In this document: piece after piece, positions 16,113-25,243 of the stretch
Position numbering within the stretch: position 1 is the stretch's first letter
Layout of the letters: every line of letters starts with the position of its first letter
Assembly (NCBI RefSeq): GCF_030848945.1
Contig: NZ_JANHAX010000003.1
Coordinates: 496,001 to 560,000, forward strand
Direction: 5' to 3'
DNA from: Marimonas arenosa
Lineage (GTDB): Bacteria; Pseudomonadota; Alphaproteobacteria; Rhodobacterales; Rhodobacteraceae
DNA length: 64,000 nt
Translations under genes and position numbers: made by a program
The notes under the pieces: generated by a model
Database searches by the model: none
Told to the model about the DNA's origin: nothing
Seen by the model: only the letters and a program-made list of their open reading frames with translations

Positions 16113-19010
16113 ATGTTTATAGAACTCTGCGCCATATCGAACTTTACCTTCCTGACCGGGGCCTCGCACCCGGAGGAATACATGCACCAGGCCGCCCGGC
16201 TGGGGCTGGAGGCGCTGGCGATTGCCGATGTCAACTCGGTGGCCGGCATCGTGCGGGCGCATGTGGCGGCGCGGCAGATGGCGGCGGAGGTGGCGCAGCG
16301 GGCCGAGATCCTCGCGCGCGACGGGCTGATCGGCCCGCCGGCGCCGCCGGGGAGCCCGCCGCCGGTGACACCGGTGCTGCCGCGGCTGATCCCGGCGGCG
16401 GGGCTGGTGTTTGTCGAAGGGCTGCGGGTGACTGCCCTGCCCGAGAGCCGTCAGGGCTGGGCGAGCCTGTGCCGGCTGTTGACGAAAGGCCGTCTCAGGG
16501 CCGAGAAGGGGGACTGCGTCCTGCACCTGAGTGACCTCGACGCGCATCACGCCGGGCTCCACTTGCTGCTGCATCCGCCAGAGGCGCTGTCGGCGACGGG
16601 CGGCGCGGGGGAATGGTGGTCACGGGCGGACCGGTTGTCGCGCCGCTTCGGTCACGCCATGCACCTGGTGCTTCAGCCCCGCTATGACGGGCAGGATCGC
16701 GTGCGGCTCGAACGCCTCACCGTGCTGGCCGGGGAACTGGGACTGCCGACGCTGGCCTCGGCCGCGCCGCTGATGCATCGCGGGCGGCGCCGACGGCTGC
16801 GCGACGTGATGACGGCGATCCGGCTGAAGACCAGGGTCGATGCCCTGGGCCGGGCGGCGCTGGCCAATGCCGAACAGCGGCTGCGCTCGGAAGCCGAGAT
16901 GCTGCGGCTGTTTCGTGGGTTCGAGGACGCGGTGCACCGGGCCGGCGCGCTGGCCGGGCGCCTGACCTTCTCGCTCGACGAGCTGCGCTACGAATACCCT
17001 TCGGAAGTGGCGCCGGGCGAGACGCCCACGGCGCGGCTGCGGCGGCTGGCCGAGAAAGGGCTGCGGCTGCGCTATCCCGGCCGCGTGCCCGACCGGGTGC
17101 GGGGCATGCTGGAGCACGAGCTGGAGTTGATCGCCAGGCTGAAATACGAGCCGTATTTCCTGACCGTGCATGACGTGGTGGCGTTCGCGCGTTCGCGTGG
17201 CATTCTCTGTCAGGGGCGCGGCAGCGCGGCCAATTCGGTGACCTGCTACGCGCTGGGGGTGACAGAGGTCAGCCCCGAGATCGGCACCATGGTGTTCGAG
17301 CGGTTCGTCAGCGAGGCGCGCGACGAACCGCCCGATATCGACGTCGATTTCGAGCATGAACGTCGCGAGGAGGTGATCCAGCACATCTACGAGCGCTATG
17401 GCCGGCACCGGGCGGGCCTGTGCGCCACGGTGGTGCACTACCGCGGCAAGCGGGCGATCCGCGAGGTGGGGCGGGCGATGGGGCTGTCCGAGGACACGAT
17501 CAGCGCCTTGTCTTCGCAGCTTTGGGGGTTCTATGCCGCCGGTGCGCTGGAGCATCAGCGGATGCGCGAGATCGGGCTCGACCCGAGTGATCGGCGGCTC
17601 AAGCAGACCATGGCGCTGGTGCACGAGATCGAGGGTTTTCCGCGCCATCTGAGCCAGCATGTCGGCGGCTTCATCATGACCGAGGGGCGACTCGATGAAC
17701 TGGTGCCGATCGAGAACGCCACGATGGAAGACCGCACGGTGATCTGCTGGGACAAGGACGATATCGACGCGTTGGGCATCCTCAAGGTCGACGTGCTGTC
17801 GCTGGGGATGCTGACCTGCCTGCGCAAGGCGCTCGACCTGATACGGCAGCATCTGGGGGTGGATCATTCTCTGGCCTCGCTGCCGCCGGAGGACCCCAAG
17901 GTCTATGACATGCTGTGCAAGGCGGATTCAGTCGGCGTGTTCCAGGTGGAATCCCGCGCCCAGATGAATTTCCTGCCCCGAATGCGGCCGCGGAATTTCT
18001 ATGACCTGGTGATCGAGGTGGCGATCATCCGGCCCGGGCCGATCCAGGGCGACATGGTGCACCCGTTCATCCGGCGGCGGAACGGCGAGGAAAAGGTGGA
18101 GTTTCCCTCGGATGCGCTGGGCGAGGTGCTGGGCAAGACGCTGGGCGTGCCGCTGTTTCAGGAGCAGGCGATGCAGATCGCCATCATCGGGGCGGGGTTT
18201 TCGCCCACCGAGGCCGATCAGCTGCGCCGGTCGCTGGCGACCTTCAAGAAACATGGCAGCGTCAGCGCCTTCCGGACGCGGTTCATCAAGGGGATGCGAG
18301 CGAACGGCTATGACGACGATTTTGCCGAGCGCTGTTTCAGCCAGATCGAGGGGTTCGGCTCCTACGGGTTTCCGGAAAGCCACGCGGCGTCTTTCGCGCT
18401 CCTGGTCTATGCCAGCGCCTGGATCAAGTGCCACCATCCCGGCCTTTTCGCCTGTGCGCTGTTGAATTCCCAGCCGATGGGGTTCTATGCCCCGGCGCAG
18501 ATCATCCGCGACGCGCGTCAGCACGGGGTCGAGGTGCGGCCCATCTGCGTCCAGGCGAGCTACTGGGACAACGTGATGGAGCCCGACGGCCGCGGCGGGC
18601 TGGCACTGCGGCTGGGGTTTCGCCAGATCAAGGGGTTGAAGGAAGAAGATGCCAGCTGGATCGCGGCGGCGCGGGGCAACGGCTACGCTTCCGTCGAGGA
18701 TCTGTGGCGACGGGCGGGACTGACACCGTTCGTGATCGCGCGGCTGGCCGAGGCGGACGTGTTCGCCGGGCTGGGGCTGAGCCGGCGCGAGGCGTTGTGG
18801 GCAGCCAAGGCGATCCCGACAGCCGAGGCGTTGCCGCTCTTTGCGGGCGATCTGGATGGCGAGGGGATCGTGGAGCCGGCGGCGGTGTTGCCGGAGATGA
18901 CGCTGGGCGAGCAGGTGGTGGAGGATTACGTGGCGATGCGGTTTTCGCTCCGGGCGCATCCGATGGCGCTCTTGAGGCCGCTTCTGGATGCCGGGGTGAC
19001 GGTGGAGTGA
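16113..19010 (+). CDS. dnaE2: Error-prone DNA polymerase DnaE2 (ImuC)
   Basis: 965 residues. The PHP domain starts FIELCAISNFTFLTGASHPEEY. The polymerase palm contains PPDIDVDFEHERREE near residues 405-420 (catalytic Asp pair), FVSEARDEPPDID just before it, and the C-terminal GFGSYGFPESHAASFALLVY. It copies damaged DNA in the SOS response, normally with ImuA and ImuB, neither of which is in the window. The protein stops right after MRFSLRAHPMALLRPLL, so the OB-fold and tail that follow this point in typical DnaE2 (over 1,050 residues) are absent. A LexA-like box sits upstream. Confidence 0.94.
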   Translation: MFIELCAISNFTFLTGASHPEEYMHQAARLGLEALAIADVNSVAGIVRAHVAARQMAAEVAQRAEILARDGLIGPPAPPGSPPPVTPVLPRLIPAAGLVFVEGLRVTALPESRQGWASLCRLLTKGRLRAEKGDCVLHLSDLDAHHAGLHLLLHPPEALSATGGAGEWWSRADRLSRRFGHAMHLVLQPRYDGQDRVRLERLTVLAGELGLPTLASAAPLMHRGRRRRLRDVMTAIRLKTRVDALGRAALANAEQRLRSEAEMLRLFRGFEDAVHRAGALAGRLTFSLDELRYEYPSEVAPGETPTARLRRLAEKGLRLRYPGRVPDRVRGMLEHELELIARLKYEPYFLTVHDVVAFARSRGILCQGRGSAANSVTCYALGVTEVSPEIGTMVFERFVSEARDEPPDIDVDFEHERREEVIQHIYERYGRHRAGLCATVVHYRGKRAIREVGRAMGLSEDTISALSSQLWGFYAAGALEHQRMREIGLDPSDRRLKQTMALVHEIEGFPRHLSQHVGGFIMTEGRLDELVPIENATMEDRTVICWDKDDIDALGILKVDVLSLGMLTCLRKALDLIRQHLGVDHSLASLPPEDPKVYDMLCKADSVGVFQVESRAQMNFLPRMRPRNFYDLVIEVAIIRPGPIQGDMVHPFIRRRNGEEKVEFPSDALGEVLGKTLGVPLFQEQAMQIAIIGAGFSPTEADQLRRSLATFKKHGSVSAFRTRFIKGMRANGYDDDFAERCFSQIEGFGSYGFPESHAASFALLVYASAWIKCHHPGLFACALLNSQPMGFYAPAQIIRDARQHGVEVRPICVQASYWDNVMEPDGRGGLALRLGFRQIKGLKEEDASWIAAARGNGYASVEDLWRRAGLTPFVIARLAEADVFAGLGLSRREALWAAKAIPTAEALPLFAGDLDGEGIVEPAAVLPEMTLGEQVVEDYVAMRFSLRAHPMALLRPLLDAGVTVE

Positions 19011-19131
19011 AGGGGAGTGGCGCGGTGCTGTTTTCTACCTTTGCGGACATCGCTCCGGCAGTGCCCAAGCCGGGCCACGGCGCGCGGCCCGAACATCCGC
19101 TCCAGATTCGAACCTGCCAACGGATTGCAGT

Positions 19132-19575
19132 TTAAGCGGACGTATCCAGCCAGATCGTCACCGGGCCGTCATTGATCAGCGCGACCCTCATGTCGGCGCC
19201 GAAGCGGCCGGTTCTGACCGGGATACCCAAGCCCGCCAACTGCGCGGCGAAATACTCGTAGAGCCGTTCGCCTTCGGCCGGCGGCGCGGCGTAGGAAAAG
19301 CCGGGACGGTTGCCGCGCGAGGTATCGGCGGCCAGCGTGAATTGCGACACCACCAGAGCCGAACCGCCGCAATCGAGGATCGAGCGGTTCATCTTGCCGG
19401 CCTCGTCTGTGAAGATCCGCAGCTTGGAGATTTTGGCGGCGAGTTGTTCGGCTTCGGTCTCGGTATCGCCCTGCATGGCGCAGATGAGGATCAACAAGCC
19501 GGGACCGGTTTCGCCAACTACGTCACCACCGACACGGACGGCGGCCTCGGACACACGTTGCAGAAGGGCACGCAT
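19132..19575 (-). CDS. dtd: D-aminoacyl-tRNA deacylase
   Basis: 147 residues, the usual Dtd length. It hydrolyses D-aminoacyl-tRNA and glycyl-tRNA(Ala). Both active-site motifs are present: [17 protein letters not shown] (SQFT) and [11 protein letters not shown] (the NxGPVT-like Gly-cisPro loop). The start ATG follows a TAGGAGG box (19581-19587 on the complement). It is convergent with dnaE2 and divergent from hsp20. Confidence 0.97.
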   Translation of the reverse strand: MRALLQRVSEAAVRVGGDVVGETGPGLLILICAMQGDTETEAEQLAAKISKLRIFTDEAGKMNRSILDCGGSALVVSQFTLAADTSRGNRPGFSYAAPPAEGERLYEYFAAQLAGLGIPVRTGRFGADMRVALINDGPVTIWLDTSA

Positions 19576-19690
19576 GAAAACCTCCTAATTTACCACGGCA
19601 GGAAGCCTGCGGATTTGCCAGAGGTCAAGGCAGAGGCCGTGTGATTCGCGGTATAATTTCAAATAGGAAAAAGAAAAGGAGAGCCTGTTC

Positions 19691-20107
19691 ATGGTTGAAA
19701 AATCACACACGGCAGGCCTGTGGCCTTCGCTTTACGAGCCGTTCCGCAACTTCGGAGAGCGTGTGGCCGATTGGCTGGCACCGGCCTCCGACGCGAGTTC
19801 AGATGACAAAGCCTATCGCATCACGATGGAGCTTCCCGGCGTCGAGGAGAAAGACATCGACGTGACGGTGAATTCCGGTGTGGTCAGCGTCAAAGGCGAG
19901 AAGTCATCGGAGAAGGAGGAAAAGGGCGAAACCTGGTACTTCTCGGAACGGCAATACGGATCGTTCAGCCGGTCGTTCCGGCTGCCCGAGGACGCCGTCG
20001 GCGAAAAGGTCGAGGCGCATCTGAAGGACGGGGTGCTGACCATCACGGTGCCGAAGAAGGCGCCGGAGGAGCCACCCTCGACCAAGGTGAAGATCAAGCG
20101 CGGCTGA
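19691..20107 (+). CDS. Small heat-shock protein, Hsp20/alpha-crystallin family
   Basis: 138 residues. A short N-terminal arm with Trp/Phe residues is followed by an alpha-crystallin domain from about residue 38 (YRITMELPGVEEKDIDVTV) to 125, and a short tail with the last strand KVEAHLKDGVLTITVPK. It acts as an ATP-independent holdase. AAAAGGAGAG precedes the ATG. A TATAAT at 19652-19657 could be its -10 element; no clear sigma-32 -35 was found. An 11-bp-stem terminator follows. Confidence 0.95.
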   Translation: MVEKSHTAGLWPSLYEPFRNFGERVADWLAPASDASSDDKAYRITMELPGVEEKDIDVTVNSGVVSVKGEKSSEKEEKGETWYFSERQYGSFSRSFRLPEDAVGEKVEAHLKDGVLTITVPKKAPEEPPSTKVKIKRG

Positions 20108-20138
20108 GTCTTGGGGATATTTGTCAGCCGTGCGAGGT

Positions 20139-20172
20139 CCCGGGCGCGGAGGAGGAGCCGCGCCCGGGGTTT
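20139..20172 (+). terminator. Intrinsic terminator after hsp20
   Basis: Perfect 11-bp stem CCCGGGCGCGG / CCGCGCCCGGG with an 8-nt purine loop, then GTTTAT. It sits between the convergent hsp20 and acyltransferase genes and could serve both. Confidence 0.75.
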
Positions 20173-21301
20173 ATGGTTGGGCCGGCGCAGGTTTCCGGGC
20201 CGGTTGAGGCGCCCGAGGGCGGATCAGTGCTTTGGACAGTCTACGGCAGGGGTCTTCGATCAGCCGGAAGGTTGTGGCAGAGATTACGAGTGTCAGGAGG
20301 ATCGCGAACGCGTTCAGGGCCAGGGCGTGATCGGTGATGTAGAATAGCCGGAGCTGACCGGCAGGCGGCGGGATGATCGCCGAAGGGATGCCGATCATCT
20401 GAACCGCGACATCCGTCACCACCATGAAAACCAGCGCATGGGTCAGGTAGACAGAATAGGAAATCCGCCCGAGAAAGGCCGGGACTTCGGTGCAGAGCAG
20501 TCGGGCGATTTGGCCATCGGAACGGGCGAAGAGAAATACGCAAACCGAGAATGCCAGAATCGTGAGCAATTCGAGCGAAGCGGCGGGATCGGGAAAGCTG
20601 ATCAGCGCGAGGATACCGAGGAGCGCCGTCGCTTCGGAGAGTGTGCCCGGCGTGGCCCAGATGAAACGCAGGCGGCTGTGTAGTTGATATACACCGACGC
20701 CGAGGAAGAATCCGGCAAGGCAGCGCAGGAACCCCAGATCATACGAGCGCTGGATTGTTGACGGGTTGTCGATGAGCAGGAGACCATAGGCCGCAGCCGA
20801 TATGATGAGGGCAACCGGGGTCGAAAGGGCATGTCGCAGGAGCGTGACTGCCAGAAAGAAGGTGAGATAGGCAAAAAGCTCGGCGCTGATGCTCCAACTG
20901 GGATAGTTCCAGTAGAGCGCGTCTTCGAGCCCGTAGCTGTTGAGAAAAAACAGGTTGATCAGGAAGCTGGCGCCGTCGGTTCCCGGCACCGAAGCCGAAC
21001 TACCGGTTGTCTGGTAAAACAGCCAGGCCAGGATCAGGACGGCGTGCAATGGGAACAGTCGGCCAAGGCGCAGGAAGGCGAATTCGCGGAAGGGCAGGCC
21101 GGCCTGGATACGCTCGAAATAGGCAAAACAGATCACGAAGCCGGAGAGCACGAAGAAGAAATCGACGAAGAGCGAACCGTTTGAAATCAACGTGTTCTGC
21201 CCTGATACAACGAAGGGGCAGTGGAACAGGACCACCATGATCGCGGCGATGCCACGCAGGGACTCGAGGCTTTGAAATTTCATTCTGGTGCCGGTTGTCA
21301 T
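20171..21301 (-). CDS. Acyltransferase 3 family integral membrane protein
   Basis: About 376 residues with roughly ten hydrophobic segments. The N-terminal motif KFQSLESLRGIAAIMVVLFHCPF carries the (S/R)LRG...H signature of acyltransferase 3 proteins, which O-acetylate cell-surface sugars. LFPLHAVLI and VYLTHALVFM are further family positions. No clear ribosome site separates the possible ATGs at 21301 and 21283. No polysaccharide genes are next to it, so the acceptor is unknown. Confidence 0.88.
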   Translation of the reverse strand: MTTGTRMKFQSLESLRGIAAIMVVLFHCPFVVSGQNTLISNGSLFVDFFFVLSGFVICFAYFERIQAGLPFREFAFLRLGRLFPLHAVLILAWLFYQTTGSSASVPGTDGASFLINLFFLNSYGLEDALYWNYPSWSISAELFAYLTFFLAVTLLRHALSTPVALIISAAAYGLLLIDNPSTIQRSYDLGFLRCLAGFFLGVGVYQLHSRLRFIWATPGTLSEATALLGILALISFPDPAASLELLTILAFSVCVFLFARSDGQIARLLCTEVPAFLGRISYSVYLTHALVFMVVTDVAVQMIGIPSAIIPPPAGQLRLFYITDHALALNAFAILLTLVISATTFRLIEDPCRRLSKALIRPRAPQPARKPAPAQP

Positions 21302-21376
21302 GGGCGGGACTGTGCCGCAAAAATTGGGCTGGAGTGTGGCCGGTCTTGGCCCCAAACCCGGAAATTGGTGGCGGTG

Positions 21377-22042
21377 TCAGGCCGGTGCGCGGGCGTCGCG
21401 GGCGATGATGACAGTCAGATAGGCCGACAGGATCGCGGCGAAGAAGCACCAGACCGAGATGAAGGCATAGGCGAAAAACGCGTAGGTCAACGCCAGCGAG
21501 GCCAGCACGAGCAGGCCGAAGAACTGGATTCGCCGATCGGACGAGACGAAAAGCGCGCTGACCACGATGGCGGCGTAGAACAGCCGCAGCGCGACGCGGT
21601 TGACGGTGTCTTCGTAGATCAGGGTGGTGCGGTATTCGAGCGAGCGGTTGATCACCTCCATGTAAAGCCAGTCGCGGAGGAGGAAGGACGGCAGGAAGAT
21701 CGAGAGCCCGTAGAAAAAGCCCAGCGCGGCCAGCCCCGCGGCGAGGCGTCGGCGCATCCCCGACGGTTCGATCATCCAGACGGCAAACGGCACCCAGGCC
21801 AGCCAGAAGAAATGCGAGAAGAACAGGAAGCCGCGCGAGGCATAGGCGACAAGCTCGTCATGCCCCCCGTTCAGCCCGAGCCAGACCAGCCCTTCGAAGC
21901 CCTGCTGGATGCTGAAGGCGACCGGGAAGGCGGCGAAGGCCAGCCACTTCGGCTGTACCCGCCTGGCCCTGGCCATGGCGTAGACCCCTGCGGGCATGAG
22001 CGCGGCCGAAAGCGCGAAACTGGCGGTGGCGGAAAAGCACAT
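21377..22042 (-). CDS. DUF6629-like integral membrane protein
   Basis: A 221-residue protein that starts MCFSATASFALSAALMPAGVY, the conserved opening of a family of small seven-helix proteins (DUF6629). Hydrophobic helices run throughout, with SIQQGFEGLVWLGL and FFSHFFWLAWVPFAVW as typical blocks. No function is known. It stands alone upstream of the acyltransferase in the same direction, 75 nt apart. Confidence 0.75.
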   Translation of the reverse strand: MCFSATASFALSAALMPAGVYAMARARRVQPKWLAFAAFPVAFSIQQGFEGLVWLGLNGGHDELVAYASRGFLFFSHFFWLAWVPFAVWMIEPSGMRRRLAAGLAALGFFYGLSIFLPSFLLRDWLYMEVINRSLEYRTTLIYEDTVNRVALRLFYAAIVVSALFVSSDRRIQFFGLLVLASLALTYAFFAYAFISVWCFFAAILSAYLTVIIARDARAPA

Positions 22043-22207
22043 CGTCGATCCCTTGTGGTTGCGCCGATGGGCGCGAGTCCCTTAACTAAAAGTCTAGGTG
22101 CGCCTGCCAGGCGCGGCCTTGCGCTGGGTCAAGGGGCGGGTGGCGACGCGGGGTGGGGTGAAACCCCACCCTGCCGGTGGTCGGTGGCCGGGGGGCTGGG
22201 GTGGTCG

Positions 22208-22879
22208 TCAGCCGCGCCAGTCGAGAATCTCGGGCAGGGGCGCGCGTTCGGTGCGGAACGCATTGGCCGGGTGATCGGCATCGGCGAGGCCGAAGGAGAT
22301 GGCGGCGAGTACCAGGCGGGTGTCGGGGATGCCGAACCAGTCATGCACGAAGCGGCCATGGCCGGCCACCGCCGCCTGCGGGATGGTGGCGACGTTCAGG
22401 GACTGCGCGGCGAGGCAGAACGCGGCGATGAAGCCGCCGCAATCCATCACCCCGTAGGTGCCCAGGTCGGCCTCGGAGGTGATGATGGCGACATGCGGCG
22501 CGCCGAACAGGCGGAAGTTTTCCATCATCTGGGCTGCGCTGGCTGCGCGGTCGCCCTTTTCGACGCCGACGGCTTCGTAAAGCTGCCAGCCGCAGGTGCG
22601 GCGGCGGTCCTGGTAGAGGCCGGTATACTGTTTCGGCCAGTCGAGATCGGGCTGCGAGCTGTTGGCCGCGGCGTGGGCGAAAAGCGCCTCACGGAAGCGG
22701 TCGGTTTCCGGTTTGTCGGTCACGGTGACCTGCCAGGGCTGGGCGTTGCACCAACTGGGCACCCGGCCGGCGGCGGTGACGATCTTCTCGATCGTGTCGC
22801 GCGGCACGGGACCTGGTTTGAAGGCGCGGCACGAATAGCGCGACGCGAGGAGATCGGAGAGCGTGTCGTAACCTGTCAT
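22208..22879 (-). CDS. Nitroreductase family flavoprotein
   Basis: 223 residues. It has the FMN-binding opening LLASRYSCRAFKPGPVP, PSWCNAQPWQVTV, GVMDCGGFIAAFCLAAQSLNVATIPQAA and a C-terminal ISFGLADADHPAN. Family members use NAD(P)H to reduce nitro groups, quinones or similar acceptors. The ATG overlaps the stop of the upstream zinc-ribbon gene (ATGA), so it is the last gene of the TelA/SPFH operon. The substrate cannot be read from the sequence. Confidence 0.92.
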   Translation of the reverse strand: MTGYDTLSDLLASRYSCRAFKPGPVPRDTIEKIVTAAGRVPSWCNAQPWQVTVTDKPETDRFREALFAHAAANSSQPDLDWPKQYTGLYQDRRRTCGWQLYEAVGVEKGDRAASAAQMMENFRLFGAPHVAIITSEADLGTYGVMDCGGFIAAFCLAAQSLNVATIPQAAVAGHGRFVHDWFGIPDTRLVLAAISFGLADADHPANAFRTERAPLPEILDWRG

Positions 22880-24000
22880 AGGGCCCCCTGATTGAGTGCG
22901 ACGAGATAGCCGACGATGCCGGCGGCAATGAGGCCAAGGATGACGGCGATGGTGATTTTCCAGGCCGACCACGGGCGTTCACCCTGAACCCGGCCGGTGC
23001 GGCCGTTGACCACGAAACGGTAGGTCTTGCCGCGGTATTTGTAGGCCGCCAGCCAGACGGGCAGCAGGATATGCTTGAACGTCACGTCCTTGACGTCGGT
23101 GTCGATGTTATGGATGCGCTGGCGGTCGCCGCCGATGTCGAATTTCACGTCGCGTTCGATGACGCGGGCCATGTGATCTCGGGCCTCGTCATAGCCTTCG
23201 ATCAACTCGACGGTATAGCCTTCGGCGCGGAATCCGGCGAGGTATTCCGGACGGTACGGTTCCATCGCGGCGAGATCCCAGGGCTCCAGCGCGTCGGTAT
23301 AGCGCTTGGGCAGCGATCGGGAGGCCAGCACCAGAATGTCATCGAAGAACCGCGCCACGCGGCCCGAGGCCGGGCGCCAGCGGATTTTCTGCACCCGCTG
23401 CTGCACCTGTTTGCCGTCGCGCATGACGGTGCGGGTGACATAGTAGATGGTGCCGCGTTCGCCGGTATAGCGGGACTTGGTGTCGGCATCGAAGGTCCAG
23501 TAGGGTACGTAGATGCCTTGCATGCGGCGGCCCTTGCGGGCGTAGTCCTGCAAGCCGTTCGGTGCGAACCAAAGCCGGCCGAGCCAGTCGGTCATGGCCT
23601 TGCGCGCGGTGCGTTCATCGAGCGTGAAGGGCAGCACGCCGCGGGGTTTGATATGGCGATGCGTGCCGGTGTCGGTGACCACCGGTGTAGCGCAAAACGG
23701 ACATTCGGCAGCGTGGTCCTTTTCGTCGAACTCGACCTGCGCGCCGCAGTTGGGGCATTGCAGGACTCGGGTTTCCTCGATCTCCTGGGCCGGAAGCTCA
23801 GCGTCGAGCGCGGCGCGGAAATCGAGCTCGCGGATCGGGTGGGGGTGGAACCCGTCTCCCTCGATCGGCGCCTCGGCGCCGCAATGGTCGCAGATCAGCC
23901 GACCCTGGCCCGCGGCGAAGCGAAAATCGGCGCCGCATTGCGGGCAGGGGAAGCGGTGTTCCTGCTCTGGCGAAGGCGCGGGCGTCGGGGAGTGGGACAT
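22876..24000 (-). CDS. Double zinc-ribbon protein with C-terminal membrane anchor
   Basis: 374 residues. Three CxxC pairs form two or more zinc ribbons: CPQCGADF with CDHCGAEA, then CPNCGAQV with CPFCATPV. A large domain follows with YVPYWTFDADTKSRYTGERG and LPVWLAAYKYRGK, then one C-terminal membrane helix (ITIAVILGLIAAGIVGYLVAL). Databases often mislabel this type as a primosomal/helicase relative. It is usually found beside SPFH/GYF proteins, as here. A membrane-scaffold or stress role is inference. Confidence 0.8.
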   Translation of the reverse strand: MSHSPTPAPSPEQEHRFPCPQCGADFRFAAGQGRLICDHCGAEAPIEGDGFHPHPIRELDFRAALDAELPAQEIEETRVLQCPNCGAQVEFDEKDHAAECPFCATPVVTDTGTHRHIKPRGVLPFTLDERTARKAMTDWLGRLWFAPNGLQDYARKGRRMQGIYVPYWTFDADTKSRYTGERGTIYYVTRTVMRDGKQVQQRVQKIRWRPASGRVARFFDDILVLASRSLPKRYTDALEPWDLAAMEPYRPEYLAGFRAEGYTVELIEGYDEARDHMARVIERDVKFDIGGDRQRIHNIDTDVKDVTFKHILLPVWLAAYKYRGKTYRFVVNGRTGRVQGERPWSAWKITIAVILGLIAAGIVGYLVALNQGAL

Positions 24001-24018
24001 AAGATTTTATGCCTCCGG

Positions 24019-24048
24019 CGGGGATATTTCGGGCAAGATGAAAAGGCG
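24019..24048 (+). repeat. GAGTATTT-type dispersed element (copy at 24.02 kb)
   Basis: GGGGATATTTCGGGCAAGATGAAAAGG lies in the 94-nt gap between the SPFH and zinc-ribbon genes. It is the same word as at 2.42, 32.15, 43.77 and 50.07 kb. Confidence 0.6.
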
Positions 24049-24094
24049 GGCCGGGATCAAGGTGCCCCGGCGCGCGGAAATCCTCAAGCCCCGA

Positions 24095-25222
24095 TCACGC
24101 GCCCGGCGGCGGCGGCGGCAGGATGGTGAAGAGCTGCGCCAGCTCCGCCACCTCACCGGCAGTTTTCCAGCCGTCTTGGCCCGGGGTCCAGACATGGCTG
24201 TCGCGTTTGAGCTCGCCCGCGGCGGCCATGCGACCCATGGCGGCCTTGGAGAAGGGTCCTTTGGTCTCGCCGTTCTCGGCGATGTGCCAGACATGTTCGG
24301 CGGGAGGCGGCGGTGGCGGGGCGATGCCGGCCGCGGGCGCGGCCATTTGCGGGGCGGTCTGCATGGCGGGACGAGTGCCCCAGGGGCCGATCTGCTGGGC
24401 CATCTGCAGGCCGAGGCCCGCACCCATGCCGGTTTGAATTGCCGCGGCCCCGGCACCGTCGCGGCCAAGCGATTCGGCAGCCTGGAACTGCATGTAGTTC
24501 GACAGATCGCCGATCACCCCCATCGAGGTGCGCTTGTCGAGCACCGCTTCGACGGCCTCGGGCAGCGAGATGTTCTCGATATAGAGCTCGGGGATCTCGA
24601 GCCCGTAGTCGGCAAGCGTCGGGGCAATGTCTCTGGCGATCAGCTTGCCCAGTTCGCGGGTGTTGGCGGCCATGTCCAGGACCGGGATGCCGGCGCGGGC
24701 GATGGTGCGGGAGAACTCCTGCACGATGATGTTGCGGATCTGGAAGCTGATCTCGTCCATGGTGAACTCGCCATCGGTGCCGACGATTTCAACCATGAAC
24801 TTCGCCGGATCGCTGACCCGGATCGAATAGGTGCCATAGGCGCGCAGCCGGACCGGCCCGAATTCCGGATCGCGGGCGATGATCGGGTTCTTGGTGCCCC
24901 ATTTCAGGTCGTTGAAGCGGGTGGTGTTGACGAAGTAGATCTCGGATTTGAAGGGCGACTGGAAGCCATGATCCCAGTGCTGCAGCGTCGTCAGGATCGG
25001 CATGTTGTTGGTCTCGAGCATGTAGAGACCGGGGGTGAAGACATCTGCGAGCTGGCCTTCATGCACGAACACCGCCGCCTGACCTTCGCGCACCGTTAGC
25101 TTGGCGCCATACTTGATCTCGTGGTCTTCGCGCTCGAAGCGCCAGACCATGGTGTCGCGGGTATCATCGGTCCAGTGGATGACGTCGATGAATTCGCCGG
25201 TGAGGAAATCGAGAATACCCAT
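24095..25222 (-). CDS. SPFH-domain protein with C-terminal GYF_2 module (YdjI/virion-core-like)
   Basis: 375 residues. An SPFH/band-7 region covers about residues 30-250 (VREGQAAVFVHEGQLADVFTPGLYML, DLKWGTKNPIIARDPEFGPVRLRAYGTYSIRV). A Gly/Ala/Met/Pro-rich linker follows, then a GYF_2 domain (HVWHIAENGETKGPFSKAAMGRMAAAGEL... WTPGQDGW). No N-terminal membrane anchor is obvious, so it may oligomerise on membranes through a partner. GGGAGA precedes the ATG. It lies 21 nt after the DUF2927 gene. Confidence 0.88.
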   Translation of the reverse strand: MGILDFLTGEFIDVIHWTDDTRDTMVWRFEREDHEIKYGAKLTVREGQAAVFVHEGQLADVFTPGLYMLETNNMPILTTLQHWDHGFQSPFKSEIYFVNTTRFNDLKWGTKNPIIARDPEFGPVRLRAYGTYSIRVSDPAKFMVEIVGTDGEFTMDEISFQIRNIIVQEFSRTIARAGIPVLDMAANTRELGKLIARDIAPTLADYGLEIPELYIENISLPEAVEAVLDKRTSMGVIGDLSNYMQFQAAESLGRDGAGAAAIQTGMGAGLGLQMAQQIGPWGTRPAMQTAPQMAAPAAGIAPPPPPPAEHVWHIAENGETKGPFSKAAMGRMAAAGELKRDSHVWTPGQDGWKTAGEVAELAQLFTILPPPPPGA

Positions 25223-25243
25223 GTTGCTTTGGTCTCCCTGGGG

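Noticed and set aside
19100..19131. Minus-strand GGTTCGAATC that resembles a tRNA T-loop
   Set aside because: No acceptor, D or anticodon arms can be formed around it; it is the short gap after dtd.
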